This document shows, one piece after another, positions 41,774 through 54,954 of a stretch of 64,000 bases of DNA. The translations under genes were made by a program, and so were the position numbers. Positions within the stretch are counted from its first letter, which is position 1; every line of letters starts with the position of its first letter. Origin of the DNA: Syngnathus acus (taxonomy: Eukaryota; Chordata; Actinopteri; Syngnathiformes; Syngnathidae). The notes under the pieces were generated by a model. The model ran no database searches. It had not been told where the DNA came from and saw only the letters and a list, made by a program, of their open reading frames with translations. Location of the stretch: NCBI RefSeq assembly GCF_901709675.1, contig NW_023590250.1:1-64000 (forward strand), read 5' to 3'.

Positions 41774-44248
41774 TTAGGTGAGCTTTTTGGCTGTCACATC
41801 ATTAACATCCAGCTTTATCTCTAGTTTCAAATTAGTTCTGTGATTACCAAAAAGTATTACTCTTGTTTTGCTTAGGTTTAAGGATAATTTATTGCTGTCC
41901 AACCATACCTTTAATTTGCTTAATTCATTATTTATTAGTGTTGTTAAGGTGTGTAAATCACTACCAGAACAAAAAATATTTGTGTCATCTGCAAACAAAA
42001 CCATCTTCAAAATATGTGATACCTTGCATATATCATTTATATATAATATAAAAAGTTTAGGGCCCAACACTGACCCCTGAGAGACGCCACAACTAATGTC
42101 CAACCACGTTGAACAAGTGTCACCCAACTTCACAAACTGCTTCCTTTTTGTGAAATAGCTCTTGATCCATTCTAACGGTTTCCCCCTGATGCCATACCGA
42201 TGTAATTTATTGAATAATATTTCATGATTTATTGTGTCAAATGCCTTTCTTAGATCAATGAATATCCCAACTGTATATTGTTTTAGGTCTATTGCGTTAG
42301 TAATTTCCTCCACTGAGTCAATTAGTGCCAGTGATGTTGCTCTGTTGGATCTAAATCCATATTGACTTTCAGTGAGTATTTTATATTTATCTATAAATTT
42401 GTCCAGTCGTTTATTGAAAAGTTTTTCCAGTATTTTAGAAAATTGTGATAGTAATGATACAGGTCTGTAGTTTGTGAAGTGGTGTTTGGTCCCGGTTTTA
42501 TACAAAGGTATGATTTTTGCTATTTTCATTTTATCTGGAAATATACCGATCTGAAATGATAGGTTACAGATGTATGTTAATGGTTTAGAGATCCCCTCAA
42601 TCACTCGTTTTACGGTAATCATATCAATGTCATCACAGTCTTTGGATGTCTTGTTTGTGCATTGGGAGACTATCTTTATAATTTCCTTCTCATCCGCTGC
42701 TTTGAGGAACATTGAGCTCAGATTCCTATCTATTAAACTATTACACTGCTCCTCAGTTGTTACTGAATCTGGTATTTGTTTGGCCAGATCAGGTCCCGTA
42801 TTTACAAAGAATGTATTGAAGTTATCAGCCACTTCTTGCATATCATACTTCTCAGTATTCCTGATAATAAAATATTTAGGATAATTAATTTTTTTAGAGC
42901 CATTTTTTATTACAGTATTCATTATATTCCATATTTCTTTGGTGTTATTTTTATTATCATTTAATATTTTACTATAGTATTCTTTTCTAGCAGCTCTTTT
43001 AATATTAGTTAGTTTATTCTTATATTGTTTATATTTATTTTCTGACTCTTTAGTTCTCTGTCTTATAAATTCTCTGTAAAGTGTATTTTTCTTTTTACAG
43101 GCATTTTGTAAGCCCTTTGTGATCCAGGGATGATCTACATACTTTAGTTTCCTATTATTTACTTTTACAGGACAGTATTTGTCATAAAACCTTTTGAAAA
43201 TTTTTAAGAATTCCTCATATGCACAGTTAATATTATTTTCATTGTATATAATATCCCAGTTTTGTGACATTCAACCATTTTTAAATGCGTTTATTGTTTC
43301 TTCTGTTTTAATTCTTCTGTATTCCTGTTTTTTGGCCGGTTGGATAATTTTATAGTTGTCATCAAAAACCATAAAAACTGGCAAATGGTCACTGATGTCG
43401 CTGACTAATAACCCACTTATGGTGTTGTTTAAAATGTCATTTGTGAATATATTATCAATAAGAGTGGCACAGTGAGAAGTTATTCTGGTTGGTCTAGTGA
43501 TTTTTGGATACAAGTTCATGCTATATATTGTGTTAACAAAGTGTTCGGTCAGTTTGTGCTTGTTTGGATTGAGTAAATCAATGTTGAAGTCCCCACAGAT
43601 GAAAATTGTTTTGCAACAGATTTTTGAAAACACCTCCTCCATCCATTCTGTGAACAGTTCAATGCTAGAACCTGGTGTCCGATATATACAGCTAATGATC
43701 ACATTTTTCTTTTTTTCCTTGAGTATTTCAATTGTTATGCATTCCAATATGTTGTTAACTACCATTGACATATCCTTTATCACCCTGACGTTTAATGTCT
43801 TTTCCACATAGATCGCAACTCCTCCTCCACCTTTGTTTTGTCAATCTATGTGTATAAAGTCACATCCCTCCAGCTCAAAGTCCGCCCCTTTTACTGTGTT
43901 GATCCATGTTTCCGTTATTGCAATAATGTTGAATGGGCGAGTAAACTGATGAAGATAATCCTTAATGTTTGTAAAGTTGGCATACAGACTCCTACTGTTA
44001 ATATGTATAATAGACAGTTTGCTATCTTTATTGATTCTATTAAATTCTTCATCAGTATAATAACTGCAGTTATTGTTGATTGAGTTAAAGAAGTTGTTAT
44101 CCGGGTCTATATCATGTTCCATATCCAGTGAACTGTGGTCAGTGTATTGAAATGATTGGAGTTCCAGTTTGTCGTGTTCACTAATCCTCTGAGTTATGTT
44201 ACTGTTGTCTTCAGGTGTAGATGCTTGATTTCTTTCGCTGTGTGTCAT
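41774..44248 (-). mobile_element. LINE ORF2 (CR1/Jockey-type), nearly full-length
   Basis: One reading frame from ATG 44248 to 41774 (about 825 codons) broken only by TGA codons near 43840 and 43273. The order is APE-like endonuclease (IIHINSRSL, AITETWI, GGGGVAIYV, CGDFNIDLL, SDHLPVF), then RT (YRPVSLLSQFSKILE, QYGFRSNRATSLALIDSVEE, IFIDLRKAFDTINH, GVSQGSVLGPKLFILYIND, VLFADDTNIFC). It ends soon after KTRVILFGN, so the post-RT domain and 3' UTR are missing. Both stops are compatible with CGA to TGA changes. Not active as it stands. Confidence 0.85.
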
Positions 44249-44323
44249 GGTTGTGAGTAGAGTTTACCTTACAGTCCTGCATGATGATCATTGGTATCTA
44301 TCCAGCTCCTCAATACTCCTTAC

Positions 44324-45198
44324 TAGAGATGCACCGATCCGATATCTGGATCGGATATCGGCCCCGATATCAACAAAATTGATGGATCGGGTATCGGAAA
44401 ATGCAGCCGATCTGTGAGCCGATCCTTTCCTTAATCTATTGGGACGCGGGCTACGTCATACGTCAGCAGCACGTGTGCCGCGGGACGCGGGCTACGTCAT
44501 ACGTCAGCAGCACGTGTGCCGCATGCCACGAGAGTTTTCTAAACAAACGCAAACATGGAGCGAACGAAAGAGTCAGCTGTGTGGAGGTACTTTAAACTGA
44601 ACACGCCAACTAGCTCGACGGCAGTTTGTAATGTCTGCAAAGCTAATGTTGCCAGGGTTGGTGGTAGTACTGCCAGTTATAGTACTAGTACTAAGCGGAG
44701 CTTGTTTTCAGGGAGCACTTCTCATTGCTGCTTAAATGAGCATTTAGAGCATCAACAGGTCATGAGTGATGTGGAACGGCACCTAATGTTTACATGATTA
44801 CTATTTATTTTAATATTTGGTTACTGTGTGCTTGATCACCCTTTCTATATTTGCCCAGTGCAGTTTCAGCTGCAACATTTGTATTTTTTTTTTTAAGAAG
44901 TTTGTATCCTAATTTACTGGAATTTAAATGCTAATACACTTTATTGCTGCTGTTGCACAATTTTTGTTGCAAATAAATAGTTCATTGCATTAATCTGCTT
45001 TATCTTGTTACATTTTGTCTTAGGAATGAACTGTGTAGTCATGCCTGATGCCATTGCCTTTAGTCTTTTCTGTTCCACATGTAGAGGTATGTAGCTTGTT
45101 AAGTCAACCATAATATCGGATCGGTATCGGGTATCGACCGATACGCAAAGCCACGGTATCGGTATCGAAACTGAAAAAGTCGGATCGGTGCATCTCTA
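44324..45198 (+). mobile_element. hAT-type MITE with remnant BED-finger ORF
   Basis: Inverted ends TAGAGATGCACCGATCCGA, and an exact 8-bp target duplication CTCCTTAC (44316-44323 and 45199-45206), the hAT signature. The interior frame 44555-44797 begins MERTKESAVWRYFKL and has C-x-x-C of a BED finger but no transposase core. Cytosine-rich direct repeat GACGCGGGCTACGTCATACG at 44454 and 44485. Confidence 0.85.
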
Positions 45199-45398
45199 CT
45201 CCTTACCATCAGCACTTTTGCTTCCTCCGGTGTTCCATTGAGCTTGATAAATATTTTACAGTTTGTAGTCCAGGTATATGTTGAATTTTTTTCTGCTTCC
45301 TCAGCTAGCGTGCTTTTTTGGCAATATCAGCGTTGTGCTTGGTCAGGTGCTCATTGATGTAGACGTCGGTTCCTCTATTTGTTACTCTATATTCTCAG

Positions 45399-48300
45399 GC
45401 AACACCTCCGAGTATCTCATCAACGACGCTCATGTTTCTTTCAACCGGTACACTGAGGAGCTTGTCAAGATTGGCATCATCACCAAAGCTCAAAACTGCA
45501 TGGTTTTCCAGGTAGACATTTTGGTGTTTTCAGTGTAGGATGGGTAATGCTGCATTTTCAGATCATGTTGTTCCCGCATTGGTCACCAGGGAGCAGTGGA
45601 GTCCATCGCTTTGAAGTACTCCAAGGAGTGTACCAACATTTTTGAGCTGATCAGCCAGTCCACGGAGTTAGTGGATGAGTACAACCAGAAAAAGGAGGCC
45701 ATGTTGAGGGCCAAGGAGGACACCAATTTTCAGTTCATGAAAAAGAAATTGGCAACTGTCGAGAACAAGCGGAGGTCTAATGAGAAATTGGAGGTGAAGC
45801 GAGTTGGGCGAGTCACTACTGAATAACTTCTAAATGGAGATGCAGTTTAATTTCCTCTGTCGTCAGACGTGATAGAACTGATTCTTCTGTTCTTTCCCAG
45901 GCCCAGAAATACCAGGACCTGCTGGAAGATATTCAAGAAAAGCGTGTACAGCTGAGCCTTACTGAGCTCTATCATAATGAGAAGGCCATCAAGAGTACCA
46001 ACGACACTCTGAGCATCAAGCATGGGGCAGCTGCCGCTCAGAATGCTTCTCTCCAGGACTGTGAGCAGATGGTGAAGACCTTCAAGAAGGAGCATGGACG
46101 CCTCGTCAGGGAGGAGCAACACATGGAGAAAGAGATCCGGTAGATTTACATGTATTTTGTTTTCAGATGTATCCATTTTAGTTGCATTTGGAAAGGACAT
46201 CAGTGAGCCCCCTTTAAAAACACGACGGTGCAATTTTATTATTTTTAAACACATTTGTGAACATGTCATTGGTTGTCTGTATGAACCTATTATGACTGCT
46301 ACATCTCTGAACCTCTTGCCTAGTGCCCAGGAGCACGTCCTTTCCCAGTCTCGCTCTCACTTTGTCAAAACAAAAGTGAACACCTCCCATCATTTAAAAA
46401 AGATAGCTGAGCTTCAAGCGTCTGCAAAAAAGAGCCAGAAAGTCTTAGGGCGGACAGAGGAGGAGCTTGCTGAAGCCCAGCAGGAAAAAAGGGAGCTGGA
46501 GAAGACCTGGAGGTTCTACGAAGAACAATTTCGGCAGCAGAGAATGTCCCTGGGCGGGGAGGTTGAATTGAATGAGAGACAGGTGAGTGTCAAAAGAACC
46601 TTCCTTATTATGAATGCCAAATTCATTTCTTTTGCACGTGATCGGCAGCGAGAACGCTACAAAGAACTCAAGGAGCTCGTCAGGAAGCAGAATGCAGTGC
46701 TAGGCCAGGAAGTCGAGAAGATGCAGAGGGTTGTCAAGGCTGACTATGATCTGATGGCATTTGACCAGCGCAAACGGAAGGAAGTGGAGGTAATAACAAA
46801 ACGGGTAACTCCAATCCATTAAAATAGCGACTGTAAAGTAGCTACAGTACATTTAGATACTTCATTAATACACCATACGGTGATACTGACTGTCTGACTC
46901 TTGCTGCAGGCTGGAATCCAAAACAACAAGACACATTTGGATGATTTAACCGACAGAGCAGAGAGGCTTGAGGAATACACCAAGACCTGCAAGTATGTCA
47001 TTATGCGCTTGCCTTGCAACATTCTGTAAACCAGCAAATTCACAACAGCAAACCCTTGCCTTTCACGGGTATCAGGGATGAAAAATTTGCTATCAGTATT
47101 CTGCAAACACGAGTCCCTGCGTTTTTGTTTTTAGGTCGTCTCTTGATGAGCTCCGTCAGAACAAGGAGAGCTTGCATGCAGAGTTGCAGCGTGGCAGAGA
47201 GCGCACTGCCCAGGTGAACGAGGAGCTGGGCCAGGTGTTGGAGCAGCTGGGCAACGCCCGCCTGGACAGCCAAGAGAGCAATCGTCAGCGACAGCGCGAA
47301 GAAATTCTGGAAAAGATGCGCATGCTCTTCCCTGACATGGTGGTAAGCCATGTAGGATGATGATGTGAACTGAAAGCAAAACGGGACAAATCTGTCACGT
47401 CTTTCTCGCCCCAGTACGGCCGCCTTTGTGACTTGTCCAGCCCCATTCACAAGAGGTACCAGCTAGCTGTCACCAAAGGCCATCGTGGTGTCCACAGAGA
47501 AGGTGGCCCAGGCCTGCATCAACTTCCTCAAGGAGGAACGGGCTGAACCTGAGCTCAGTGGCCTAGTGGTAGAGTGTCCGCCCTGAGACTGGAAGGTTGT
47601 GGGTTCAAACCCCGGCCGGGTCATACCAAAGACTATAAAAATGGGACCCATTGCCTCCCTGCTTGGCACTCAGCATTAAGGGTTGGAATTGGGGGGTTAG
47701 ATCACCAACTGATTCCCGAGCGCGGCACCGCTGCTGCTCACTGCTCCCCTCTCCCCCAGGGGATGGATTAAAATCACACGGGGATGGGTTAAATGCAGAG
47801 GACAAATTTCACCACACCCAGGTGTGTGTGTGACGATCATTGGGACTTTAATCTTTAATCTTAATCTTAATCTTCCTGCCCATTCACTACTTGGACGTAA
47901 GTGTTGGAATAGTACATCTGAGCCTTTTGAGGAAAATCGAAAAAGATTCGGAACAATTCATTTGTAAATTATAAACAGGCAGCCACTTCCAAATTTGATT
48001 TATTAGAAAAAACGTTGGCTTTTTAACACACTACTTGTTTGGTCAGTTACGAGCGGCGTTATTGACCATCAGCTCGCATATTCAGGTGAGTCCCCTCAAC
48101 GAACGCTTGAGGGAGATACCGGGTGCCAATATGGTGGTGGACGTCGTGCTCATCAAAATGTCCACAAACGTGCCCCAGCTGAAGAAAGTGGTGCAGTTTG
48201 TATGCGGCAACACGCTGGTGTGTGGAACCATGAAAGAGGCCAGAAGCATTGCCTTTGGCGGGGACCGCCGCCTTACGGTAAACACATTTTCAAGTGGGTG

Positions 48301-51300
48301 CAGGAAATGCACAATAGCCTTTTTTAAAAATTTATATCTGAATTGGTTCCTACAGACCGTATCGCTGGACGGAACCATGTTTTCAAAGTCCGGTCTCATT
48401 TCTGGAGGCTCCAGTGACCTCCGCAGCAAAGCTCGCTGCTGGGGTGACAAGGACGTCACTAGGCTGAAGAATAAAAAAGAACAGCTAACTGATGAGCTAC
48501 GTGTAAGTCGACATACAACTGTTGTACATTGGATAGACTCTTAATTTATAAATAAATAAGAAGGGCTTCTCATACTTTTTGGACCACACACAACACAAGG
48601 GAGACATTTTTCCAATGCCAATGAAACATAACCACTATGTGTAAATTCCATTATACACCTTTTATTCTTTAATTAGCACAAAGCTGAGGTAGGGAGAGGT
48701 AATTGGTTAAGTTTATTTCCTTACGTGGGTTTGCACATTTGTCTCTTGTGGTGCAGCAACTCATAAGGCTCAAGCGGAAGGAGTCGGACCTGAATTTGAT
48801 CATTGCGCAGGCTCAGGGTGCACATACCCGCCTGAAATCTTCTACAAATGATCTGGATAACCTTAGGAAGAAAAGCATCCCTAAATGCCTCGAGGTAAGA
48901 AGACTTTCTGACTTGCTTTGGGTTCCTGGGAACTGAAAAGGTTAAAGCCATGCATTAACATGACACCGTTTTTTTTTTTTTTTCTTATGTGCGTGACAAC
49001 CTTGGAAATGGTTTTCATTTTACTAGCCTCACATTATTGTCACAAATTGTCATTTTCCGCCGATCGATTTCAGGAGATTTCGCGTATGGAGAGTGAAATG
49101 GCAAACTTGGACGCCCAGATCCAGATGCAGGTGAAAAGTGTGGAGGCAAAGGAAACTGCCTTGGAGAACCTCAAAAGCCAAATTCAGCAGGTATCCTACC
49201 TCCAATTCAACTAATCATCGGAGAAACGTTCATTATCCTTTACAGTTTCCAAACATCTCGTAATATTTGATGAAAATGAAAATATTTCTTTAGACAGAAG
49301 ACATGGTGTTTTCTGACTTCTGTGCTGAGATCGGTGTGGACAATATCCGAGTGTATGAGCAGGAGCTGCTGAAACATCAGGAAGATCACGACAGGAAGCG
49401 GTATAAATGACATGAGACTTATTGGGGTTTACTTGCTCACTTTTACGCTACGTTTTGGTCACGTTACATGAGTGGGAATTTACACTGTGCTGCAAATACT
49501 TTCAGTTTGGAGTTTGAGAACCAGTGCAATCGCTTGGATGTCAAGATGGAGTATGAACAAGTTCAACTAGAGAAGCACAAGAAGAAGCTCAGTGAAATTC
49601 AGTCTTCCATCGACCAGGAAGAACGCAACATGGCCGAAAAGAAAACGGTTAGCGTGGATGTACTGTGAAATAAGCCCTGAACACTGTCGTGGATCGCGAA
49701 AAAGAAAGAGTAATTGTCAACTGAGTTTTTAGCTTCATATTCTGGCTCACCTTTCAGGAGGAGGAGCAGCTGCTGGTGGCCGTTCAAGAAAATGACAACA
49801 AACTGCAGGAAATGAAGAACCAGCTGCTGGAAAAGAAGAGGCTGGAAGCATCTGCCAAAAATGAGCTGGATGAAAAAATTCTGCAACTCAGAGAGATGAA
49901 CAAGTAAGTCAAAAAACACAGATGAAGAACAACAAATGCCAACACTGTCTCTCCAAGCGTATGGTGTGCGAAATCTCACGTGAAGAAACGTCCTTTTCCG
50001 TCAGAGACTTGGCCAAACTTCAGCGGGAGGTGATGACTGCCAAGAGCATCCTGGAGCAGAAGCGTTTAGCCCGACACAACTTGCTACTGGCGTGCAAGAT
50101 CGAGGGCCTGCCAATCGATTTGCTGTCGGGTGACCTGAATGAAATCAGCCAAGTGGAGGTAAAAAGACATCTGAACATGTGCAACGCTAGAGACAAGGTT
50201 GTTTCAAAGAACGCACGCTCTGCCAAAATTCACAAACCAAAGTGTAAATGAAGTAAATGTGTTTGTGTCTCTCCAGCTGGAAGAAGGGTCTCAAACCTCC
50301 ATGCACGTCTTTGAGAGAGAGGCCCACCTCGTGATCGACTACTTGATCCTGGAACCCGAGAACAGGGTGACGCATCCGATACTCTTTCGACGTTCAGCAT
50401 TAGGATCAAAATGCTGCGTTAACATTGGCGTGTGTTTGCAGGATGTGCCGGCAGGGGAGAGAGACAACTACATTGAAATGCTGAAGCAGTCCCTTCACGC
50501 TTTAGAGGAGCAACTAAAATTCACAGCCAGACCCAACTTAAAAGCTGAAGAGAAGCTGAGGGAGGTGCAGGACAAGCTACAAGATGTGACGGATGGTATG
50601 CGTGAGGGTTTTTAAGTTACAATCAAGCTCGTTCATTGTGTGAAACCGACTTACTTCCTCAGCCTTCAGAGCCAGCACCTTTGTCACACGGAAGTGCCAG
50701 AAAGAGTTTGAAGAAGTCAAAGCTAAGCGCTTCCATCTCTTCAGCCAGTGCTTTGATCACGTGTCTAGTGTCATTGATAGCATCTACAAGAGATTATGCC
50801 GCAACTACAGCGCCCAGGTGAAAAGACCACTTCGCAACCCCGAGGGCAATTGCCATCAAATGATGACATAAGAGATGAAATTTGCTTCAGGCCATCCTGT
50901 TTGCTGACAATCCGGAGGAGCCGTATCTCGGCGGCATCAACTACAGCTGCGTGGCTCCCGGCAAGCGCTTCATGCCCATGGCAAATCTTTCGGGCGGGGA
51001 GAAGGCCATTGCGTCCCTGGCTTTGGTGTTTGCCATTCACAGGTAGCATCAATGTCAGATGGAGAGTTTACAAAGTTATAAAAACAACACCCCTGTTCTA
51101 AAGTAAGACTCTTTGTGCCTTCTCAGTTTCCGTCCTGCTCCCTTTTTGATTTTGGACGAGGTGGATGCCGCCCTGGACAAATCCAACATCGGAAAGGTAA
51201 GATTTCTTCTAATAATGCTCTTCGGGGGAACGAGAACTCAAGAACGACAAGGCACTCTCCGGGCCATGCCATTTAAAGGCACAACACGTGAATTTGCTGC

Positions 51301-52035
51301 ATTGTGTGTGTGACTTTCGGTCTTGTATTTGTATTTTATAATGCAGTACTATTATTACTTGTGGAGTTTTGTTACGTGTTATCCATTTTGTGCTTCCAGG
51401 TGACCAGCTTCCTGAGGGAGGAATCCCAAAAGAATATGCGGGTCATTGCCATCTCCCTAAAGGATGAGTTCTTCTCCAAGGCAGACATCCTGATGGGAGT
51501 TACCTCGAATGTAAGATTGCTGGCAAAATTGTGCTCCAGGGCCACATTTGATTTTGTACATGGTGGGCCTGGTTATTCGCAAATGAGATGTGGAGGGCAT
51601 CTGTTTAAATCATGAAACATACATTGAGTCAGTGTTTCTTATTTTATGAGTTAAAAATAACCAATGATGTAATTAAAGAAATGTGGAATGTTAAATGTTC
51701 TCTACATATAAAACATGTTTTAGGTTCAATTAGTTACCAAATGATTTAATTAAATACATAATAATAGTAATTGACCTGATGTATAATAATAGTAATACTT
51801 TAAAGGTTGGTAGGGTGAGTTAAATAACTGAGCGGGTCATTGCCTACTCTTGCCTTCACCATGTTTTTTTTTTCCTCTCTAGTTTGACGGATTTATGTTC
51901 AGTAGTATGCTGACATTTGACCTGCGTCCCTTCCCTATCCTGGAGGACAACCACAGAACACCTGAGAGGTCTAAGGCCAAAAAGGACATCTTGCCAAGCA
52001 GCCCTGAATCGCTTCCATCGGTTTCTATGTTTTAA
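45399..52035 (+). pseudogene. smc1b: SMC1B, 5'-truncated, with a SINE in one exon
   Basis: Meiotic cohesin ATPase SMC1-beta. 23 exons: 45399-45511, 45590-45793, 45901-46139, 46324-46582, 46649-46789, 46910-46992, 47135-47342, 47415-47896, 48086-48277, 48356-48502, 48757-48894, 49074-49190, 49294-49400, 49506-49647, 49758-49903, 50005-50158, 50277-50366, 50442-50595, 50663-50817, 50891-51042, 51127-51196, 51400-51510, 51883-52035. Present: coiled coils, hinge (VCGNTLVCGTM, SGGSSDLRSKARCW), signature NLSGGEK, Walker B FLILDEVDAALD. Missing: roughly the first 110 residues including the Walker A P-loop. In the exon at 47415, about 20 nt after AVTK are lost (frameshift), and a SINE occupies 47551-47873. 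Other exons look intact. Probably a pseudogene; alternative splicing around that exon cannot be excluded. Confidence 0.85.
47551..47873 (+). mobile_element. tRNA-derived SINE inside SMC1B exon 8
   Basis: Begins GAGCTCAGTGGCC, with A and B boxes and the ATTGGGACTTTAATC tail followed by TTAATC repeats. The SMC1B reading resumes at CTTCCTGCCCATTCACTAC and reaches the GTAAGT donor at 47897. Confidence 0.9.
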
Positions 52036-52580
52036 TTGTTTAGTTCAACTTCCATTGAATTTCTCTTTAAATGTTGCTGTTTTAGTAACTTGATCAATTT
52101 AGGGAGCGTTTCTAAGACTCCAAATAGCTGTTTCTCCTCTATGGAATGTGTGTGCGCTTGTTCCGAGCTTCACAATGTTTTAATGTTCGTCAACTTGAGC
52201 GATTGGTGCTTGAATGAACTTGCCGGTTTCCACTTTGTGTTTTGGTTTAGGTTGGCCTCACGGGGGCGTAAGTGGCCTAGGCCCTAGTCAGTTGGTTGAC
52301 CACTTCACACAAAACGGTTTGACAGCCCTCAACTTTGTAATGTGATTCAGTTTTCTGCGAGTGGTAATTATTATATTTCACTTCGAATACAGTCAATAAA
52401 CAATTTGTTCGACTACTTCCAAGTTTGCGTGCAGCTTGTGACGTCTTCCACCACGTGACCAATATTTACGGAAGTCTCTTTTGGCTTTAAATGGCTTCCA
52501 CCTTCAAATGTCACTAAAGATCGAATAACTTAAATTGCAACCTAAACAAGAAGTTACGCACACATCCGGATGTACGTAAT
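52036..52580 (+). other. SMC1B 3' flank
   Basis: Likely 3' UTR; AATAAA-type signal (CAATAAACA) at about 52393. No further gene seen. Confidence 0.4.
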
Positions 52581-53334
52581 AGGGGTGTAAGGATTCATCG
52601 ATACACATCGATTAATCGATCTAATGCTCTACGATTTATTGGCATCGATGCTAAACGTAAACATCGATTTATATCGCCGTGTTTGACCTCGGACATTAGA
52701 CGCGACTTTATTTTGAAATCCAGTTCATTGTTGCTTGCTTCCTCTTTCCGGGAGCAGTGAGCGGCGTGTTGTGTTGTGAGCAGAGCAGGCACGTGAAAGG
52801 GGAGTCGACAACTAGTACGCGGCTCCTGGGCTGGTGCTATGGCTAGTGTCCAAAAAGACGAGGAAATTGGCTCCCCTTTAGGCTTCAAGTCATTCGTTTG
52901 GAAGCACTTTGGATTCCAAAGAAAAGATGGCTCAACGGACAATTAAAATTATTGGAAATAAATAGTTCAGTAATGCACTTTAAAGTTAATGGTATTCCAA
53001 AAAAAGAAAGAATATTCATTTTTCTTTACATATATGAGAAAAAATATAGGAATTTGATCAAGTTCAGTGTTAAAATAAGCACTTTGTATACTACAATACT
53101 CTTGTAATTTCCTAAATAAAGAGTTTGCAGTACCTTGTTGATTTTGCGTAGGAATTGTTATCAATCAGTTCTATATTTTTTATTTAAAAAATAAAAATAT
53201 CGATCGTGGAGCACTATATCGTGATGTATCGTGAATGAATCACAGCAGGCTTTAAGATATCGGCAATAATCGTATCGTGGTCCTTTGTATCGATATGATA
53301 TCGTATCGTGACAAAACCCGCGATTTACACCCCT
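52581..53334 (+). mobile_element. hAT-type MITE with BED-finger remnant
   Basis: Inverted ends AGGGGTGTAA/TTACACCCCT and many TATCGAT-type subterminal motifs. A short frame at 52839 begins MASVQKDEEI and has SFVWKHFGF, the start of a BED domain. No clear target duplication found. Confidence 0.7.
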
Positions 53335-53422
53335 AGTAGGAACGCATGCTGCAGTCATTGTACACATACGTAGTTGTTAACAAAAGTTCACGACAATGTT
53401 TTTTTTTATTTGCTTTCACCAG

Positions 53423-54910
53423 AATATAAGCAATCTAAGAGTTTCTCCTGGGAGAAATATTTGGAAGTGACGACGGGCACACAGACTGCTCCTGCTCGGG
53501 CTTTCAAACCGGTAGGGTGTTTTTCGGGGAATTCAGTATGCATCTAGTTTATAGCGAAGTGTTTTAACAATAGTTTTTTTTTTTTTTTGCTGCAGAGACC
53601 TCCACATGGCTTCCAGGTGGGAATGAAGTTGGAAGCTGTGGACAGAAGGAACCCCATGCTCATTCGTGTCGCCACAATCGCAGACACGGAAGACCACCGG
53701 CTTAAGGTAGAAAATGCACGCCGACTCTCAAAATCACACTAAAGCACCATTAACCATCTTTTAGATCCATTTTGATGGCTGGAATCCAGATGATGACTTC
53801 TGGGTGGAGACCGACTGCCCCGACCTGCACCCTGTAGGCTGGTGTCACAAGACTGGACACTCTTTGCAGCACCCTAACAGTGAGAAATGTCATGTCCAAA
53901 GTTCCCTCTAAGCTGCGCGCGTGCACAATGAAGCCTGTACCTGATACTCAGTCGTCTCTGTTGCTAGGAAACCACTAGAGGTGGAAGCTGAGATTTCAGT
54001 TCGCAGTAGCCAGCCAGAGCCACTAGGAGGTGCCAGTGAGCAAAACCAAAATGGAACCAGACTCAAAAAGTAAAAAAAAAAAAAAAGTCACACAAAAAGC
54101 CATAAAGAATGAAATTCTAAGCTCTATCATTGTTCCTTTCAGGACTGCTTCGGTTCCCAAATATCTCAAAATGCACTACGTGAAAGAAGAGTCTGGTGAT
54201 GGTAAAGGTTTGTGTCCTTTAAGTATGCAGACAACTTGCATGATGGCAGTCACTAAAATGTCTCTTGTCCTCTCTCGGCACAGCATCCCCAGATTCCATT
54301 TCCCTCCAGCAAGCCCTTCACGAGTCAGTGTTCTCCCCCGGCGTGTCTACCGCTCCCCCCCACCGGGTGGCGCTATGCTGGGACAAACACTGTCAACTGC
54401 TGCCTGAGGTTCTGGGCCTCACCGCCAAGAGAGTGGCGGGATGGAGCACGGAGGAGGTCAGGTTTTGTTAAATCATCCTTCTATTTTTTTTTTTTGGTCA
54501 ATGTCAGATAACTGCGATCTACATGCAGTGTGGAATGGGCTTGCTTACCTTTTTGGATGTTTTTCAACCAGGTGTCCAGTTTTGTGAAAGGACTCCCTGG
54601 GTGTAAAGAACATGCTGCAACATTTAAAACAGAGGTAAGGCAACAGCTTTTCGATTGTGGAGTGATATAGTTTATATGTTTAGTGGTCAAATGTATTTGT
54701 TTCCTCAAGCAAATAGCACTTTGAGATTCCCCCGAATATAAAGTGCGTTATAAATATAATTTATTATTATTATTATTATTATAAATAGACGGCGAGGCCT
54801 TTCTGCTACTCACCCAAACAGACATCGTCAAGATCCTGTCCATCAAGTTGGGCCCCGCCCTGAAGATTTATAACGCCATCCTCATGTTTAAGAGCGCCGA
54901 TGAAGAGTAA
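53423..54910 (+). pseudogene. L3MBTL-family C-terminal part (one MBT repeat and SAM domain)
   Basis: L3MBTL proteins bind mono- and dimethyl-lysine histones and compact chromatin. Exons: 53423-53511 (SFSWEKYLEV), 53596-53706 (GFQVGMKLEAVDRRNPML), 53765-53879 (IHFDGWNPDDDFWVETDCPD), 54143-54201, 54284-54456 (VAGWSTEE), 54572-54634 (VSSFVKGLPGCKEHAATF), about 54785-54910 (DGEAFLLLTQTDIVKILS, GPALKIYNAILMF, stop). This is the third MBT repeat plus SAM, the L3MBTL1/3/4 layout. The N-terminus and first two MBT repeats are absent. The last exon lacks its normal acceptor: a TE-like (TTA)n tail abuts the Ile-Asp codons. Probably non-functional. Confidence 0.75.
54722..54784 (+). mobile_element. Retroelement tail with (TTA)n at the last L3MBTL exon
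   Basis: TTTGAGATTCCCCCGAATATAAAGTGCG followed by (TTA)n, a 3'-end pattern of fish LINE/SINE copies, directly against the exon. No CAG acceptor in frame; the only AG (54787-54788) would shift the frame. Confidence 0.55.
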
Positions 54911-54954
54911 CTATAAGGACTCCCAACAGAAACGTTTACAGAAAAGCCATCCGC

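Noticed and set aside
47551-47660. Possible tRNA gene from A and B boxes
   Set aside because: It is the head of a SINE present in several copies, without a tRNA cloverleaf 3' half.
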